64,000 nt of DNA from contig NZ_JAFEUP010000003.1 in NCBI RefSeq assembly GCF_016901015.1, positions 744,001 through 808,000 of the forward strand, read 5' to 3'. The translations under genes were made by a program, and so were the position numbers. Origin of the DNA: Zestomonas insulae (lineage in GTDB: Bacteria > Pseudomonadota > Gammaproteobacteria > Pseudomonadales > Pseudomonadaceae). Below the pieces are notes generated by a model that ran no database searches, was not told the origin of the DNA, and saw only the letters and a program-made list of their open reading frames with translations. This document shows, in pieces, positions 35,414-43,365 of this stretch. Position 1 is the first letter of the stretch, and every line of letters starts with the position of its first letter.

Positions 35414-35429
35414 TACGTCATCCAACGTA
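35414..35429. promoter_or_regulatory. 16-bp inverted repeat upstream of fmdA, same motif as at urtA
   Basis: TACGTCATCCAACGTA, 89 bases before the fmdA ATG, matches the second urtA-proximal site at 14 of 16 bases and the first at 12 of 16. The half-sites TACGT/ACGTA are conserved in all three. This suggests an internal, co-regulated promoter for fmdA-fmdB-amiE-amiB. Confidence 0.62.
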
Positions 35430-35517
35430 TTTGCCGATTCCGCGCTTGCCCGGAGACTGGCTCCCGTACCCGGCGCCCACAGCCCGCCGACCCTCCACAT
35501 GGCACAGGAGCTTTGTC

Positions 35518-36747
35518 ATGACCGACACGCTGATCAAGGTCGACCTCAACCAGCCCGCCACCGAGAACGAGCAGATCCACAACCGCTGGCACCCGGACAT
35601 CCCGATGGCCTGCTGGGTCAATCCGGGTGATGACTTCATCCTTGAGACCTACGACTGGACCGCCGGGGCGATCCAGAACAACGACGACGCCTCCGACGTG
35701 CGCGACGTCGACCTGACCACCGTGCATTACCTGTCCGGCCCGGTCGGGGTGAAGGGCGCCGAGCCGGGCGACCTGCTGGTGGTCGACCTGCTCGACATCG
35801 GCGCCAAGGCCGATTCGCTGTGGGGCTTCAACGGCTTCTTCTCCAAGCAGAACGGCGGCGGCTTCCTCACCGACTACTTCCCGCATGCGCAGAAATCCAT
35901 CTGGGACTTCCACGGCCTGTACACCAGCTCGCGGCACATCCCCGGGGTGAAGTTCGCCGGGCTGATCCACCCCGGACTGATCGGTTGCCTGCCGGACCAT
36001 AAGATGCTCGCCGAGTGGAACCGCCGCGAGCAGGAACTGATCGACACCAACCCGACCCGCGTGCCACCGCTGGCCAACCCGACCTTCGCCGCCACCGCGC
36101 ACATGGGCAAGCTGCAGGGCGCGATCCGCGATGCCGCCGCGGCCACCGGCGCGCGCACCGTGCCGCCGCGCGAGCACGGCGGCAACTGCGACATCAAGGA
36201 CCTGTCGCGCGGCTCGAAGATCTTCTTCCCGGTGTATGTCGACGGCGCCGGCCTGTCGGTGGGTGACCTGCACTTCAGCCAGGGCGACGGCGAAATCACC
36301 TTCTGCGGCGCCATCGAGATGGCCGGCTGGGTGCACATGAAAGTCGAGCTGATCAAGGGCGGCATGGCCAAGTACGGGATCAAGAACCCGATCTTCAAAC
36401 CCAGTCCGATCGTGCCGACCTACAACAACTTCCTGATCTTCGAAGGCATCTCGGTCGACGACGCCGGCAAGCAGCACTACCTGGACGTCAACCTGGCCTA
36501 CCAGCAGGCGTGCCTGAACGCCATCAACTACCTGACCAAGTTCGGTTACTCCAAGGCCCAGGGCTACTCGCTGCTCGGCTCGGCGCCGGTGCAGGGACAC
36601 ATCAGCGGGGTGGTGGACATCCCCAACGCCTGCGCGACGTTGTGGCTGCCGACCGACATCTTCGAGTTCGACATCAACCCCAGCGCCAGCGGCCCGATCA
36701 AGCACCTCGACGGCAGCATCGACCTGCCCATCGCCTACGACAAGTAA
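35518..36747 (+). CDS. fmdA: Formamidase
   Basis: FmdA hydrolyses formamide to formate and ammonia; related enzymes also cleave acetamide. The 409-residue protein matches the acetamidase/formamidase family over its full normal length: LETYDWTAGAIQNNDDASDVRDVDLTTVHYLSGPV near the N-terminus, FAGLIHPGLIGCLP in the middle, REHGGNCDIKDLSRGSKIFFPVYVDGAGLSVGDLHFSQGDGEI, and GYSLLGSAPVQGHISGVVDIPNACATLWLP near the C-terminus. AGGAG precedes the start. Cytoplasmic; substrate would enter through UrtABCDE. Confidence 0.95.
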   Translation: MTDTLIKVDLNQPATENEQIHNRWHPDIPMACWVNPGDDFILETYDWTAGAIQNNDDASDVRDVDLTTVHYLSGPVGVKGAEPGDLLVVDLLDIGAKADSLWGFNGFFSKQNGGGFLTDYFPHAQKSIWDFHGLYTSSRHIPGVKFAGLIHPGLIGCLPDHKMLAEWNRREQELIDTNPTRVPPLANPTFAATAHMGKLQGAIRDAAAATGARTVPPREHGGNCDIKDLSRGSKIFFPVYVDGAGLSVGDLHFSQGDGEITFCGAIEMAGWVHMKVELIKGGMAKYGIKNPIFKPSPIVPTYNNFLIFEGISVDDAGKQHYLDVNLAYQQACLNAINYLTKFGYSKAQGYSLLGSAPVQGHISGVVDIPNACATLWLPTDIFEFDINPSASGPIKHLDGSIDLPIAYDK

Positions 36748-36753
36748 GCGCCG

Positions 36754-36785
36754 CCGCCTCTCTCCCGTTTATGGGAGAGAGGCGG
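36754..36785. repeat. Inverted repeat between fmdA and fmdB
   Basis: Perfect 13-base arms CCGCCTCTCTCCC and GGGAGAGAGGCGG with a six-base loop, starting six bases after the fmdA stop. No T-run follows. It could reduce expression of downstream genes or protect the fmdA message; it also resembles the CTCTCCC repeat family present elsewhere in this locus. Confidence 0.75.
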
Positions 36786-36824
36786 GGCAGAGGGCGTCTT
36801 TCACCGCTTTGCGAGGAACCTGCC

Positions 36825-37172
36825 ATGCCGATTTACGAGTACGACTGCCCGCAGTGCGGCGACTTCACCGTGCTGCGGCCGATGGCCGAGCGCGACACGC
36901 CATGCGCCTGCCCTTACTGCGCCACCCAGAGTGCGCGGGTGATCCTCAGCGCGCCCGGCCTGGCGACCATGCCAGGTAATCAGCGCCGCGCCCGCGACGC
37001 CAACGAACGCAGCGCCCACGCGCCGCAGACGCTTGAGGAATACAAAAGCAAGCGCAAGCACGGTGCCGGCTGCAGCTGCTGCGGGCCGAGCAAGCCGAAC
37101 ACCCCGACCAAGGCCAACCCCCACGCGCTGAAGGCCAGCCCGTCGGCGCGGCCGTGGATGATCAGTCACTGA
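36825..37172 (+). CDS. fmdB: FmdB family zinc-ribbon protein
   Basis: A 115-residue protein beginning MPIYEYDCPQCGDF. Cys8/Cys11 and Cys29/Cys32 form a zinc ribbon typical of the FmdB/CxxC-CxxC regulatory family. The C-terminal half is basic with an additional Cys cluster (GCSCCGPSKP). FmdB was first noted as a putative regulator beside formamidase in Methylophilus; a DNA-, RNA- or protein-binding role is not proven. GAGGA precedes the ATG. Its position between fmdA and amiE supports a role in this pathway. Confidence 0.9.
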   Translation: MPIYEYDCPQCGDFTVLRPMAERDTPCACPYCATQSARVILSAPGLATMPGNQRRARDANERSAHAPQTLEEYKSKRKHGAGCSCCGPSKPNTPTKANPHALKASPSARPWMISH

Positions 37173-37193
37173 GCCCGCCACCCCCATTCCCGT

Positions 37194-37249
37194 AGGAGCG
37201 AATTCATCCGCGATCCCCGTCAGTGCGCATCGCGAATGCATTCGCTCCT
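37194..37249. repeat. Pseudomonas REP palindrome between fmdB and amiE
   Basis: The arms AGGAGCGAATTCATCCGCGA(T) (37194-37214) and, inverted, AGGAGCGAATGCATTCGCGA(T) (37229-37249) match at 19 of 21 positions around a 14-base spacer. The unit GTAGGAGCGAATTCATTCGCGA is a common Pseudomonas repeat and usually marks 3' ends of genes. Confidence 0.88.
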
Positions 37250-37279
37250 TCGAAAAACGAATGCAGAAGGAGTCACCCC

Positions 37280-38323
37280 ATGCGCCACGGCGATATTTCC
37301 AGCAGTCCCGATACCGTCGGCGTCGCGGTCGTCAACTACAAGATGCCGCGTCTGCACAGCAAGGCCGAAGTGCTCGACAACGCGCGCAAGATCGCCGAAA
37401 TGATCAAGGGCATGAAGCTCGGCCTGCCGGGCATGGACCTGGTGGTGTTCCCCGAGTACAGCACCATGGGGATCATGTACGACCACCAGGAGATGATGGA
37501 CACCGCCGCCAGCATCCCTGGTGAGGAGACCGCGATCTTCTCCGCCGCCTGCCGGGAGGCGAAGACCTGGGGCATCTTCTCGCTGACCGGCGAGCGCCAC
37601 GAGGAGCACCCGCACAAGGCACCGTACAACACCCTGGTGCTGATTAATGACCAGGGCGAGATCGTCCAGAAGTACCGCAAGTGCATCCCCTGGTGCCCGA
37701 TCGAGGGCTGGTACCCGGGCGACCGCACCTACGTCAGCGAGGGCCCCAAGGGCCTGAAGATCAGCCTGATCATATGCGACGACGGCAACTACCCGGAGAT
37801 CTGGCGCGACTGTGCGATGAAGGGCGCCGAGCTGATCGTGCGCTGCCAGGGCTACATGTACCCGGCCAAGGAACAGCAGGTGCTGATGGCCAAGACCATG
37901 GCCTGGGCCAACAACTGCTACGTGGCGGTGGCCAACGCCGCCGGCTTCGACGGGGTGTACAGCTACTTCGGCCACTCGGCGATCATCGGCTTCGACGGCC
38001 GCACCCTCGGCGAATGCGGCGAGGAGGAGATGGGCATCCAGTACGCCCAGCTGTCGGTCTCGCAGATTCGCGATGCGCGCGCCAACGACCAGTCGCAGAA
38101 TCACCTGTTCAAGCTGCTGCACCGTGGCTACACCGGGGTCTACAACTCCGGCGACGGCGACAAGGGCGTGGCCGACTGCCCGTTCGAGTTCTACCGCACC
38201 TGGGTGCTCGATGCGCAGAAGGCCCAGGCCGACGTGGAGCAGCTCACCCGCTCGACCATCGGCGTGGCCGATTGCCCGGTCGGCGAGTTGCCGCATGCGG
38301 GCAAGGAGCGCACGGCGGGGTAG
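37280..38323 (+). CDS. amiE: Aliphatic amidase
   Basis: AmiE hydrolyses short aliphatic amides such as acetamide and propionamide to the acid and ammonia. The 347-residue protein aligns with P. aeruginosa AmiE without gaps as recalled (MRHGDISSS...[15 protein letters not shown]). The nitrilase-family triad is at the same numbers: E59 (VFPEYS), K134 (KYRKCIPW) and C166 ([13 protein letters not shown]). Unlike in P. aeruginosa, the amiC-amiR-amiS genes do not follow, so the known antitermination control is absent here and the adjacent two-component system probably takes its place. AAGGAG precedes the ATG. Confidence 0.97.
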   Translation: MRHGDISSSPDTVGVAVVNYKMPRLHSKAEVLDNARKIAEMIKGMKLGLPGMDLVVFPEYSTMGIMYDHQEMMDTAASIPGEETAIFSAACREAKTWGIFSLTGERHEEHPHKAPYNTLVLINDQGEIVQKYRKCIPWCPIEGWYPGDRTYVSEGPKGLKISLIICDDGNYPEIWRDCAMKGAELIVRCQGYMYPAKEQQVLMAKTMAWANNCYVAVANAAGFDGVYSYFGHSAIIGFDGRTLGECGEEEMGIQYAQLSVSQIRDARANDQSQNHLFKLLHRGYTGVYNSGDGDKGVADCPFEFYRTWVLDAQKAQADVEQLTRSTIGVADCPVGELPHAGKERTAG

Positions 38324-38344
38324 CCCCTCCCGGAGGGAGAGGGG
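38324..38344. repeat. Short CTCTCC-type palindrome between amiE and amiB
   Basis: CCCCTCCCGGAGGGAGAGGGG begins directly at the end of the amiE stop codon. It is a short member of the CTCTCC/GGAGAG repeat family seen elsewhere in this locus. No T-run. Confidence 0.65.
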
Positions 38345-38385
38345 ACTGATCCGTGCAACAAACCACCGCCCTGTCGGAGCCTGCC

Positions 38386-39420
38386 ATGCCCTTCGTCAAC
38401 GAGTTGCTCGACCACAACCGCGACCAGCTGGCGCGCGGCGGTGTCGCCGGCATGCCGTCGCGCTTCCTGTTCGACCCGCTGCCGGTGATGGCCCTGCTGC
38501 GCGGCCGCATCGTCGGCCAGGAGGCAGTGCTCGAGCAGCTCGAGGCGCTGCTCAAGGTGGTCAAGGCCGACATCGGCGACCCCGAGCGGCCGCTCGGCGT
38601 CAGCCTGTTCATCGGCCCCACCGGGGTCGGCAAGACCGAGATCGTGCGCCTGCTCGCCCAGGCCATCCACGGCCGCCCGGACGCCTTCTGCCGCATCGAC
38701 ATGAACACCCTGGCCCAGGAGCACTACGCCGCCGCGCTGACCGGTGCGCCGCCGGGCTACGTCGGCAGCAAGGAAGGCACCACGCTGTTCGACGTCGAAG
38801 CCATCCAGGGCAGCTACGGACGGCCCGGCATCGTGCTGTTCGACGAGCTGGAGAAGGCTGACCGCACGGTGCTGCGCAGCCTGCTCAACGTGCTCGACAG
38901 CGGCCAGTTGGTGCTCGCCGCCGGCAGCCGGCGGATCGACTTTCGCAACAGCCTGATCTTCATGACCAGCAACATCGGCGCGCGCCAGGTGTGGGACTAC
39001 CGCACACGTTTCGACGCCGGCTGGCGGCGCTGGTTGAATCTGCAGCCGCGCGCCGAGGCGGCGGTGCTCGAGCAGGCGTTGCACGGCCATTTCGAGCCGG
39101 AGTTCCTCAACCGCATCGACCGCATCCTGGCGTTCGAGCGCCTCGACCACGACTGGTTGGACAGCCTGCTCGACATCGAACTGGAAAAGCTCAACCAGCG
39201 CCTGGGCCGTCGCGGCCGGCGCCTGGCGCTGGACGAGTCGGCACGCCGCTGGCTGTGTCGCGAGCACGACCCGCGCTTCGGTGCGCGCGACCTGGTGCGC
39301 CGCCTGCGTCGCGAGCTGGAGCCGGCGATCGCCGAGTGCCTGCTGCAGACGCCAGGCGCCAGTCGCTTGCTGGCCAGTGCGTCGGAGGCCGCGCTGCGCG
39401 TCAGTGGCGAAACGCGCTAA
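38386..39420 (+). CDS. amiB: ClpB/ClpA-like AAA+ ATPase, AmiB homologue
   Basis: A 344-residue protein made of one Clp-type AAA+ module. Walker A GPTGVGKTE, Walker B IVLFDELEKAD, sensor 1 region IFMTSNIGARQVW, arginine-finger area FLNRIDRILAF and the ClpB D2 C-terminal small domain (HDPRFGARDLVRRLRRELEPAIAECLL). It lacks the N-domain and first ATPase ring of full ClpB. In P. aeruginosa amiB follows amiE and is described as a chaperone-like protein affecting amidase expression or uptake. The ATG at 38386 (GGAG upstream) is preferred to a GTG at 38353. It is the last gene before a terminator. Confidence 0.88.
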   Translation: MPFVNELLDHNRDQLARGGVAGMPSRFLFDPLPVMALLRGRIVGQEAVLEQLEALLKVVKADIGDPERPLGVSLFIGPTGVGKTEIVRLLAQAIHGRPDAFCRIDMNTLAQEHYAAALTGAPPGYVGSKEGTTLFDVEAIQGSYGRPGIVLFDELEKADRTVLRSLLNVLDSGQLVLAAGSRRIDFRNSLIFMTSNIGARQVWDYRTRFDAGWRRWLNLQPRAEAAVLEQALHGHFEPEFLNRIDRILAFERLDHDWLDSLLDIELEKLNQRLGRRGRRLALDESARRWLCREHDPRFGARDLVRRLRRELEPAIAECLLQTPGASRLLASASEAALRVSGETR

Positions 39421-39437
39421 AACGCGCGCATAAAAAA

Positions 39438-39457
39438 ACCGGGGTCGCCCCCGGTTT
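39438..39457 (+). terminator. Intrinsic terminator after amiB
   Basis: A run of seven A precedes CCGGGG (39439-39444), loop TCGC and CCCCGG, then TTT. It ends the urt-fmd-ami transcript; the A-run on the plus strand makes it usable for the convergent acyl-CoA dehydrogenase operon too. Confidence 0.85.
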
Positions 39458-39522
39458 GCAACTCCGCACCCGCATGCGGAGAACTCAACAGGCGGCCCGC
39501 GTCGGCGGGCCGCTTACTGCGC

Positions 39523-40644
39523 TTACAGGCTGCGTGCGGTCAAGCCCGCCCAGAAGCCCGCGGAGCCGGCGGCGATTGCCGCCTCGCCGAGCACCTTGGC
39601 CCACTGCGCGTCGCTGCCGAACTCGTCGCGCCACGACCACAGGCGGCGGGTGGCGAAGTGCAGGGTGTGCTCGTGGGTGAAGCCGATTGCGCCGAACACC
39701 TGGTGCACCACCGAGCAGGCCAGGCTGGCCGCCTCGCTGGCGCAGACCTTGGCTACCGCGACGTCGAACGCCAGGCTGCTGGTGCTGCCCGGCGCGGCGG
39801 CGAACGCCTCGCCGGCGCTGCGCAGGGCGACCTGGGTGGCCATGCGCGCGGCACCGATGCTGCCGGCCATCTCCGCCAGGTACTGCTGCAGCGCCTGCTG
39901 CTTGCCGATCGGCTTGCCGAACTGCACGCGCTCGTTGGCGTACTGCACGGCCTTGTCGAGGCTCGACTCCAGCGCGCCGACCAGGCTGCAGGCGCGCACC
40001 AGTGCGCCGAGCAGCCACACCGGCTCGGCGACGTCGGCCAGTTGCAGCGGCGCCGCGGCCAGGGTGCTGGCGTTACTGAACTCCAGGCTGTCGCGTTCTT
40101 CACCAGCGAAGTTGCTGCCGGCGTCCAGGCGAATGCTCGGTTGGCGCAAATCGACCAGGGCCAGGCGACCCGCGTCGGCGACCACTGCCCAGCGGCAGCT
40201 GCGCGCCCACGGCACGTTGATCGCGCGGCCATTCAGCTGGCGGCCGTCAGCGCTGAGCTGCAGGTCGCCGAGGCGGCCGGCCTGGATCAGGCTGATCGCG
40301 CCTTCCGGCACTTCCAGGCCGGCCTGGGCGAGCAGCAAGGAGGCGAGCATGGTTTCGCCGAGCGCCAGCGGCGCCTGCCAGTAACCGATGGCGCGCAGCA
40401 CGGGGCTGGCGTCGAGCCAACTGGCGCCGCTGCCGCCGGCGGCTTCCGGGACCAGCGCACCAGGCAGGCCGTTGTCGACCACCATCTGCCACAGCGCGTC
40501 GGCACTGTCGCCGGCGTCGAAACGTTCCAGCAGGGCCGGGGTGACCTGTTCGGCGAACAGCCGCTCGACACTGTCGGCGATCATGGATTGCAGTTCCGAC
40601 GGGGCGCTGTCGTCCACGCCGGAAAGGTTGATTGCTTCGCTCAT
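39523..40644 (-). CDS. Acyl-CoA dehydrogenase, smaller partner subunit
   Basis: A 373-residue acyl-CoA dehydrogenase-like protein. It keeps the general fold (helical N-domain, middle beta region, C-terminal helices), with ANERVQFGKPIGKQQALQQYLAEMAG matching the common xxRxQFGxPIxxFQ motif and CSVVHQVFGAIGFTHEHTLHFATRRLW near the C-terminus. It lacks the usual GGxxEI ending. This form usually pairs with a full acyl-CoA dehydrogenase to form a heteromeric enzyme. ATGA overlap with the next gene supports that. It is the second gene of a two-gene operon. Substrate unknown. Confidence 0.82.
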   Translation of the reverse strand: MSEAINLSGVDDSAPSELQSMIADSVERLFAEQVTPALLERFDAGDSADALWQMVVDNGLPGALVPEAAGGSGASWLDASPVLRAIGYWQAPLALGETMLASLLLAQAGLEVPEGAISLIQAGRLGDLQLSADGRQLNGRAINVPWARSCRWAVVADAGRLALVDLRQPSIRLDAGSNFAGEERDSLEFSNASTLAAAPLQLADVAEPVWLLGALVRACSLVGALESSLDKAVQYANERVQFGKPIGKQQALQQYLAEMAGSIGAARMATQVALRSAGEAFAAAPGSTSSLAFDVAVAKVCASEAASLACSVVHQVFGAIGFTHEHTLHFATRRLWSWRDEFGSDAQWAKVLGEAAIAAGSAGFWAGLTARSL

Positions 40645-41783
40645 CGCAGTCCGAGTCCTCTGGCAATGATGCCGCGGAGAATTTCGCGGGTGCCGCCACG
40701 CAGGGAGAACGACGGGGCGGTCTGGGTCACGTAGCGCATTACCTGGTCGAGGTTCGAACCGGGTGCGCGCTGGCCGCCGAACAGCTCGTGGGCGAGGTCC
40801 GGCAGCGATTGTTCGAGTACTGCGCCCTGGTCCTTGACCAACGCAGCCGGGGTCGCCGGGTTGTCACCGCGGGCCAGCATGCCGGCGACGCCGAGGGACA
40901 TCTGGCGCATCACCGCGTAGCGTGCGGCGACGCGGCCGAGGCTGACGGTGTGCCGACTGTCCTGCGGGTCGGCGGCGTCGAGCATTTCCAGGTACAGCTG
41001 GGTGCTGGACAGGTAGCGCTCCGGGCCGCTGCGTTCGAGGGCCAGTTCGGCGCCGACCTGCTTCCAGCCGTCGCCGAGCTGGCCGATGACGAAGTCGTCT
41101 GGAACGAACACGTTCTCGAGGAACACTTCATTGAAGTCGTGCTCGCCGAGCATGTTGTAGATCGGGCGGATGGTCACACCTGGCGCCTTGAGGTCGATCA
41201 GCAGCTGCGACAGGCCGGCGTGACGGTTCTTCTCGTCCTTCGGCCCGGTGCGCAGCAGGGTGACCATGTAGTGGGCGCGCTGCGCGCCGGTGGTCCACAC
41301 CTTGCTGCCGTTGACCAGCCAGCCGCCGGCGGTCGGCGTGGCGCGGGTGCGCACCGCGGCCAGGTCGGAGCCGACGTCCGGTTCGCTCATGCCAATCGCC
41401 ATGTAGATCTCGCCGCGGGCGATGCCCGGGCACAGCTTGGGCGCCAGCACGTCCGGGGAGAACTTCATCAGCAACGGGCCGCTCTGCCGTTCGGCGATCC
41501 AGTGCGCGTTCACCGGCGCGCCGGCGGCGAGCAGCTCTTCGAGCACAACATAGCGCTCCAGGGCGCTGCGTTCGTGGCCACCGAAGCGTTTCGGCCATGT
41601 GATGCCGAGCCAGCCGCGCGCGCCGAGCTTGCGGCTGAAGTCTTCACAGGCGCCGTTCCAGCTCTTGGCGCGTTCGGCGGCGGGGTAGTCCTTCAGCGTT
41701 TCCGCGAGGAACTCGCGCACTTCGGCGCGCAAGGCTTCGGCCTTGTCGTCGAGGCGGCAGGGGCGAATATCGAGTGCCTGCAT
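40641..41783 (-). CDS. Acyl-CoA dehydrogenase, larger subunit
   Basis: A 380-residue FAD-dependent acyl-CoA dehydrogenase. Seen are MSEPDVGSDLAAVRTRATPTAGGWLVNGSKVWTTGA (FAD/substrate-binding middle domain) and a C-terminal RGGTREILRGIIARGLG ending. The start at 41783 (MQALDIRP) is preferred over an in-frame ATG at 41837, which would run through the operator. It is translated just before its smaller partner and divergent from the enoyl-CoA hydratase gene. The pair probably introduces a double bond into a branched or ring-derived acyl-CoA; electrons pass to ETF and then to ETF-QO. Confidence 0.88.
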   Translation of the reverse strand: MQALDIRPCRLDDKAEALRAEVREFLAETLKDYPAAERAKSWNGACEDFSRKLGARGWLGITWPKRFGGHERSALERYVVLEELLAAGAPVNAHWIAERQSGPLLMKFSPDVLAPKLCPGIARGEIYMAIGMSEPDVGSDLAAVRTRATPTAGGWLVNGSKVWTTGAQRAHYMVTLLRTGPKDEKNRHAGLSQLLIDLKAPGVTIRPIYNMLGEHDFNEVFLENVFVPDDFVIGQLGDGWKQVGAELALERSGPERYLSSTQLYLEMLDAADPQDSRHTVSLGRVAARYAVMRQMSLGVAGMLARGDNPATPAALVKDQGAVLEQSLPDLAHELFGGQRAPGSNLDQVMRYVTQTAPSFSLRGGTREILRGIIARGLGLR

Positions 41784-41817
41784 GGGCGTTGTACTCGTAG
41801 CGGTGGACGGGGTTCTA

Positions 41818-41839
41818 ACTTGCTTGTTGGTCAGCAAGT
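41818..41839. promoter_or_regulatory. Candidate TetR operator in the divergent region
   Basis: ACTTGCT (41818-41824) and AGCAAGT (41833-41839) form a perfect seven-base inverted repeat with an eight-base spacer, 34 bases before the acyl-CoA dehydrogenase start and 68 before the enoyl-CoA hydratase start. Length and symmetry fit a TetR dimer site, and a TetR gene is encoded two positions downstream. Confidence 0.65.
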
Positions 41840-41906
41840 ATCTAAGCTACCAGCAACCGATCGAACCGGGCAAGCGCCCGACCGTCCCTTTCGTCCAGGA
41901 GCTCGC

Positions 41907-42695
41907 ATGTCCACTTCCACCTCCTTCGTTCCCGGCCGCGGCCTGAGCCTCGACCTGCAAGGCCACGTCGCCACCCTCGAATTCAGCCGCCCGCCGCTGA
42001 ATTTCTTCGACAAGGAACTGATCAGCGACCTGGTCGCTGCGCTCGAATACCTCGACGAACTGGCGCAGTGCCGGGTGGTGATCCTCCAGGCCGAAGGCAA
42101 AGTGTTCTGCGCCGGTGCCGACTTCACCGGTTCGGACGAGAACAAGGACCCCGGTTTCCCGCGCCGTTTGTACAAGTTCGCCGTGCGCCTGTTCCGCACC
42201 CGCAAGCCGCTGATCGTGGTGGTCGAGGGCGCCGCAATCGGTGGTGGACTGGGCCTGGCGATGGTCGGCGACTTCCGCGTGACCAGCGAGAAGGCGCGCT
42301 TCTCGGCCAACTTCAACCGCCTGGGCATCCACCAGGGCTTCGGTATTTCGGTGACCCTGCCGCGCCTGGTCGGCGTGCAGATGGCCTCGCTGCTGATCGC
42401 CACCGGGCGCCGCATCGATGGCCGCGAAGCCGCGCGCATCGGCCTCGCCGACGTGCTCGCCGAGCCGGGCCAGGAGCGCCAGGCCGCCCTCGCGCTGGCC
42501 GAAGAGATCGCCCTGTCCGCGCCGCATGCGGTAATGTCCAGCCGCGAAACGCTGCGCATGGGCCTCGCCGATGCCGTCGACGCGATCATCGACCGTGAGG
42601 CCTCCGAGCAGGAATGGCAGATCGTCATGGACGATTTCGCCGAGGGCAACAAAGCCATGCTCGAGCGTCGCGACCCCGTATTCACCGGCAAGTAA
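41907..42695 (+). CDS. Enoyl-CoA hydratase/isomerase family protein
   Basis: A 262-residue crotonase-fold protein: oxyanion-hole segments FCAGADFTGSDEN and VEGAAIGGGLGLAMVGDFRV (GG pair), with SANFNRLGIHQGFGISVTLPRLVG in the usual catalytic segment. The first catalytic Glu of true hydratases is not evident (NRLGIHQGFG instead of PExxLG), so it may be an isomerase, hydrolase or lyase. It starts a TetR - CoA transferase operon and is divergent from the acyl-CoA dehydrogenase pair, suggesting one degradation route. Confidence 0.87.
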   Translation: MSTSTSFVPGRGLSLDLQGHVATLEFSRPPLNFFDKELISDLVAALEYLDELAQCRVVILQAEGKVFCAGADFTGSDENKDPGFPRRLYKFAVRLFRTRKPLIVVVEGAAIGGGLGLAMVGDFRVTSEKARFSANFNRLGIHQGFGISVTLPRLVGVQMASLLIATGRRIDGREAARIGLADVLAEPGQERQAALALAEEIALSAPHAVMSSRETLRMGLADAVDAIIDREASEQEWQIVMDDFAEGNKAMLERRDPVFTGK

Positions 42696-42709
42696 TCAGG
42701 AGAGGCTGC

Positions 42710-43351
42710 ATGAGCGCGGCTGACAGCGAAGCCACCCCCGCACCGGTGCGCCGCACCCAGACCGAGCGCCGCGCCGAGGCCGAGCAGCGCCTGCTGCTCG
42801 CCGCGCGCAAGATCGTCGCGCGCAAGGGCTGGGTCGGCATGACGCTCGCCGAAGTGGGCGAGGAGGCCGGCTACAGCCGTGGCCTGGCCGCCCACCATTT
42901 CGGCAACAAGGCCGGCCTGCTGCGCGCGCTGGCCGGCTTCGTCAACACCCAGTTCATGGACATGGTGGATGCCGAGGTGCCGCAGCGCAGCCACGGCCTG
43001 GCGGTGCTCAAGGGCTTCGTCAGCGTCTACCTCGGGCGCCGCGACAACGAGTGGACCAACACCCGCGCGCTGCTGGCGCTGATGGCCGAGGCGGTCACCG
43101 AGGATTCGGAGACCGTGCAGATCCTCGCCGAGTACAACCGTTCGGTGCAGGAGTACCTGGCGCGCCAGGTGCGTACCGGCATCGCCAATGGCGAGATCCG
43201 CGCCGGCGTCGACCCGCTGGCCACCGCCGCGCTGATCCTCGGCGCGATGCGCGGGATGATGCTGCAGTACCTGCTCGATCCACCGGCCGTCGACCTCGCG
43301 GTGTTCCAGCAGCAACTGCTCGGTTTTCTCGACAGCGCACTGGCGCCCTGA
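42710..43351 (+). CDS. TetR family transcriptional regulator
   Basis: A 213-residue regulator. The N-terminal helix-turn-helix is clear (RLLLAARKIVARKGWVGMTLAEVGEEAGYSRGLAAHHFGNKAGLLRAL, residues about 26-75) and a helical ligand-binding domain with a TetR C-terminal pattern follows. It lies inside the enoyl-CoA hydratase/CoA transferase operon with AGGAGAGG upstream, 14 bases after the hydratase gene. It probably represses this locus through the 41818-41839 palindrome and responds to an acyl-CoA intermediate (inference). Confidence 0.92.
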   Translation: MSAADSEATPAPVRRTQTERRAEAEQRLLLAARKIVARKGWVGMTLAEVGEEAGYSRGLAAHHFGNKAGLLRALAGFVNTQFMDMVDAEVPQRSHGLAVLKGFVSVYLGRRDNEWTNTRALLALMAEAVTEDSETVQILAEYNRSVQEYLARQVRTGIANGEIRAGVDPLATAALILGAMRGMMLQYLLDPPAVDLAVFQQQLLGFLDSALAP

Positions 43352-43365
43352 TCTCGCGGAGCGCC

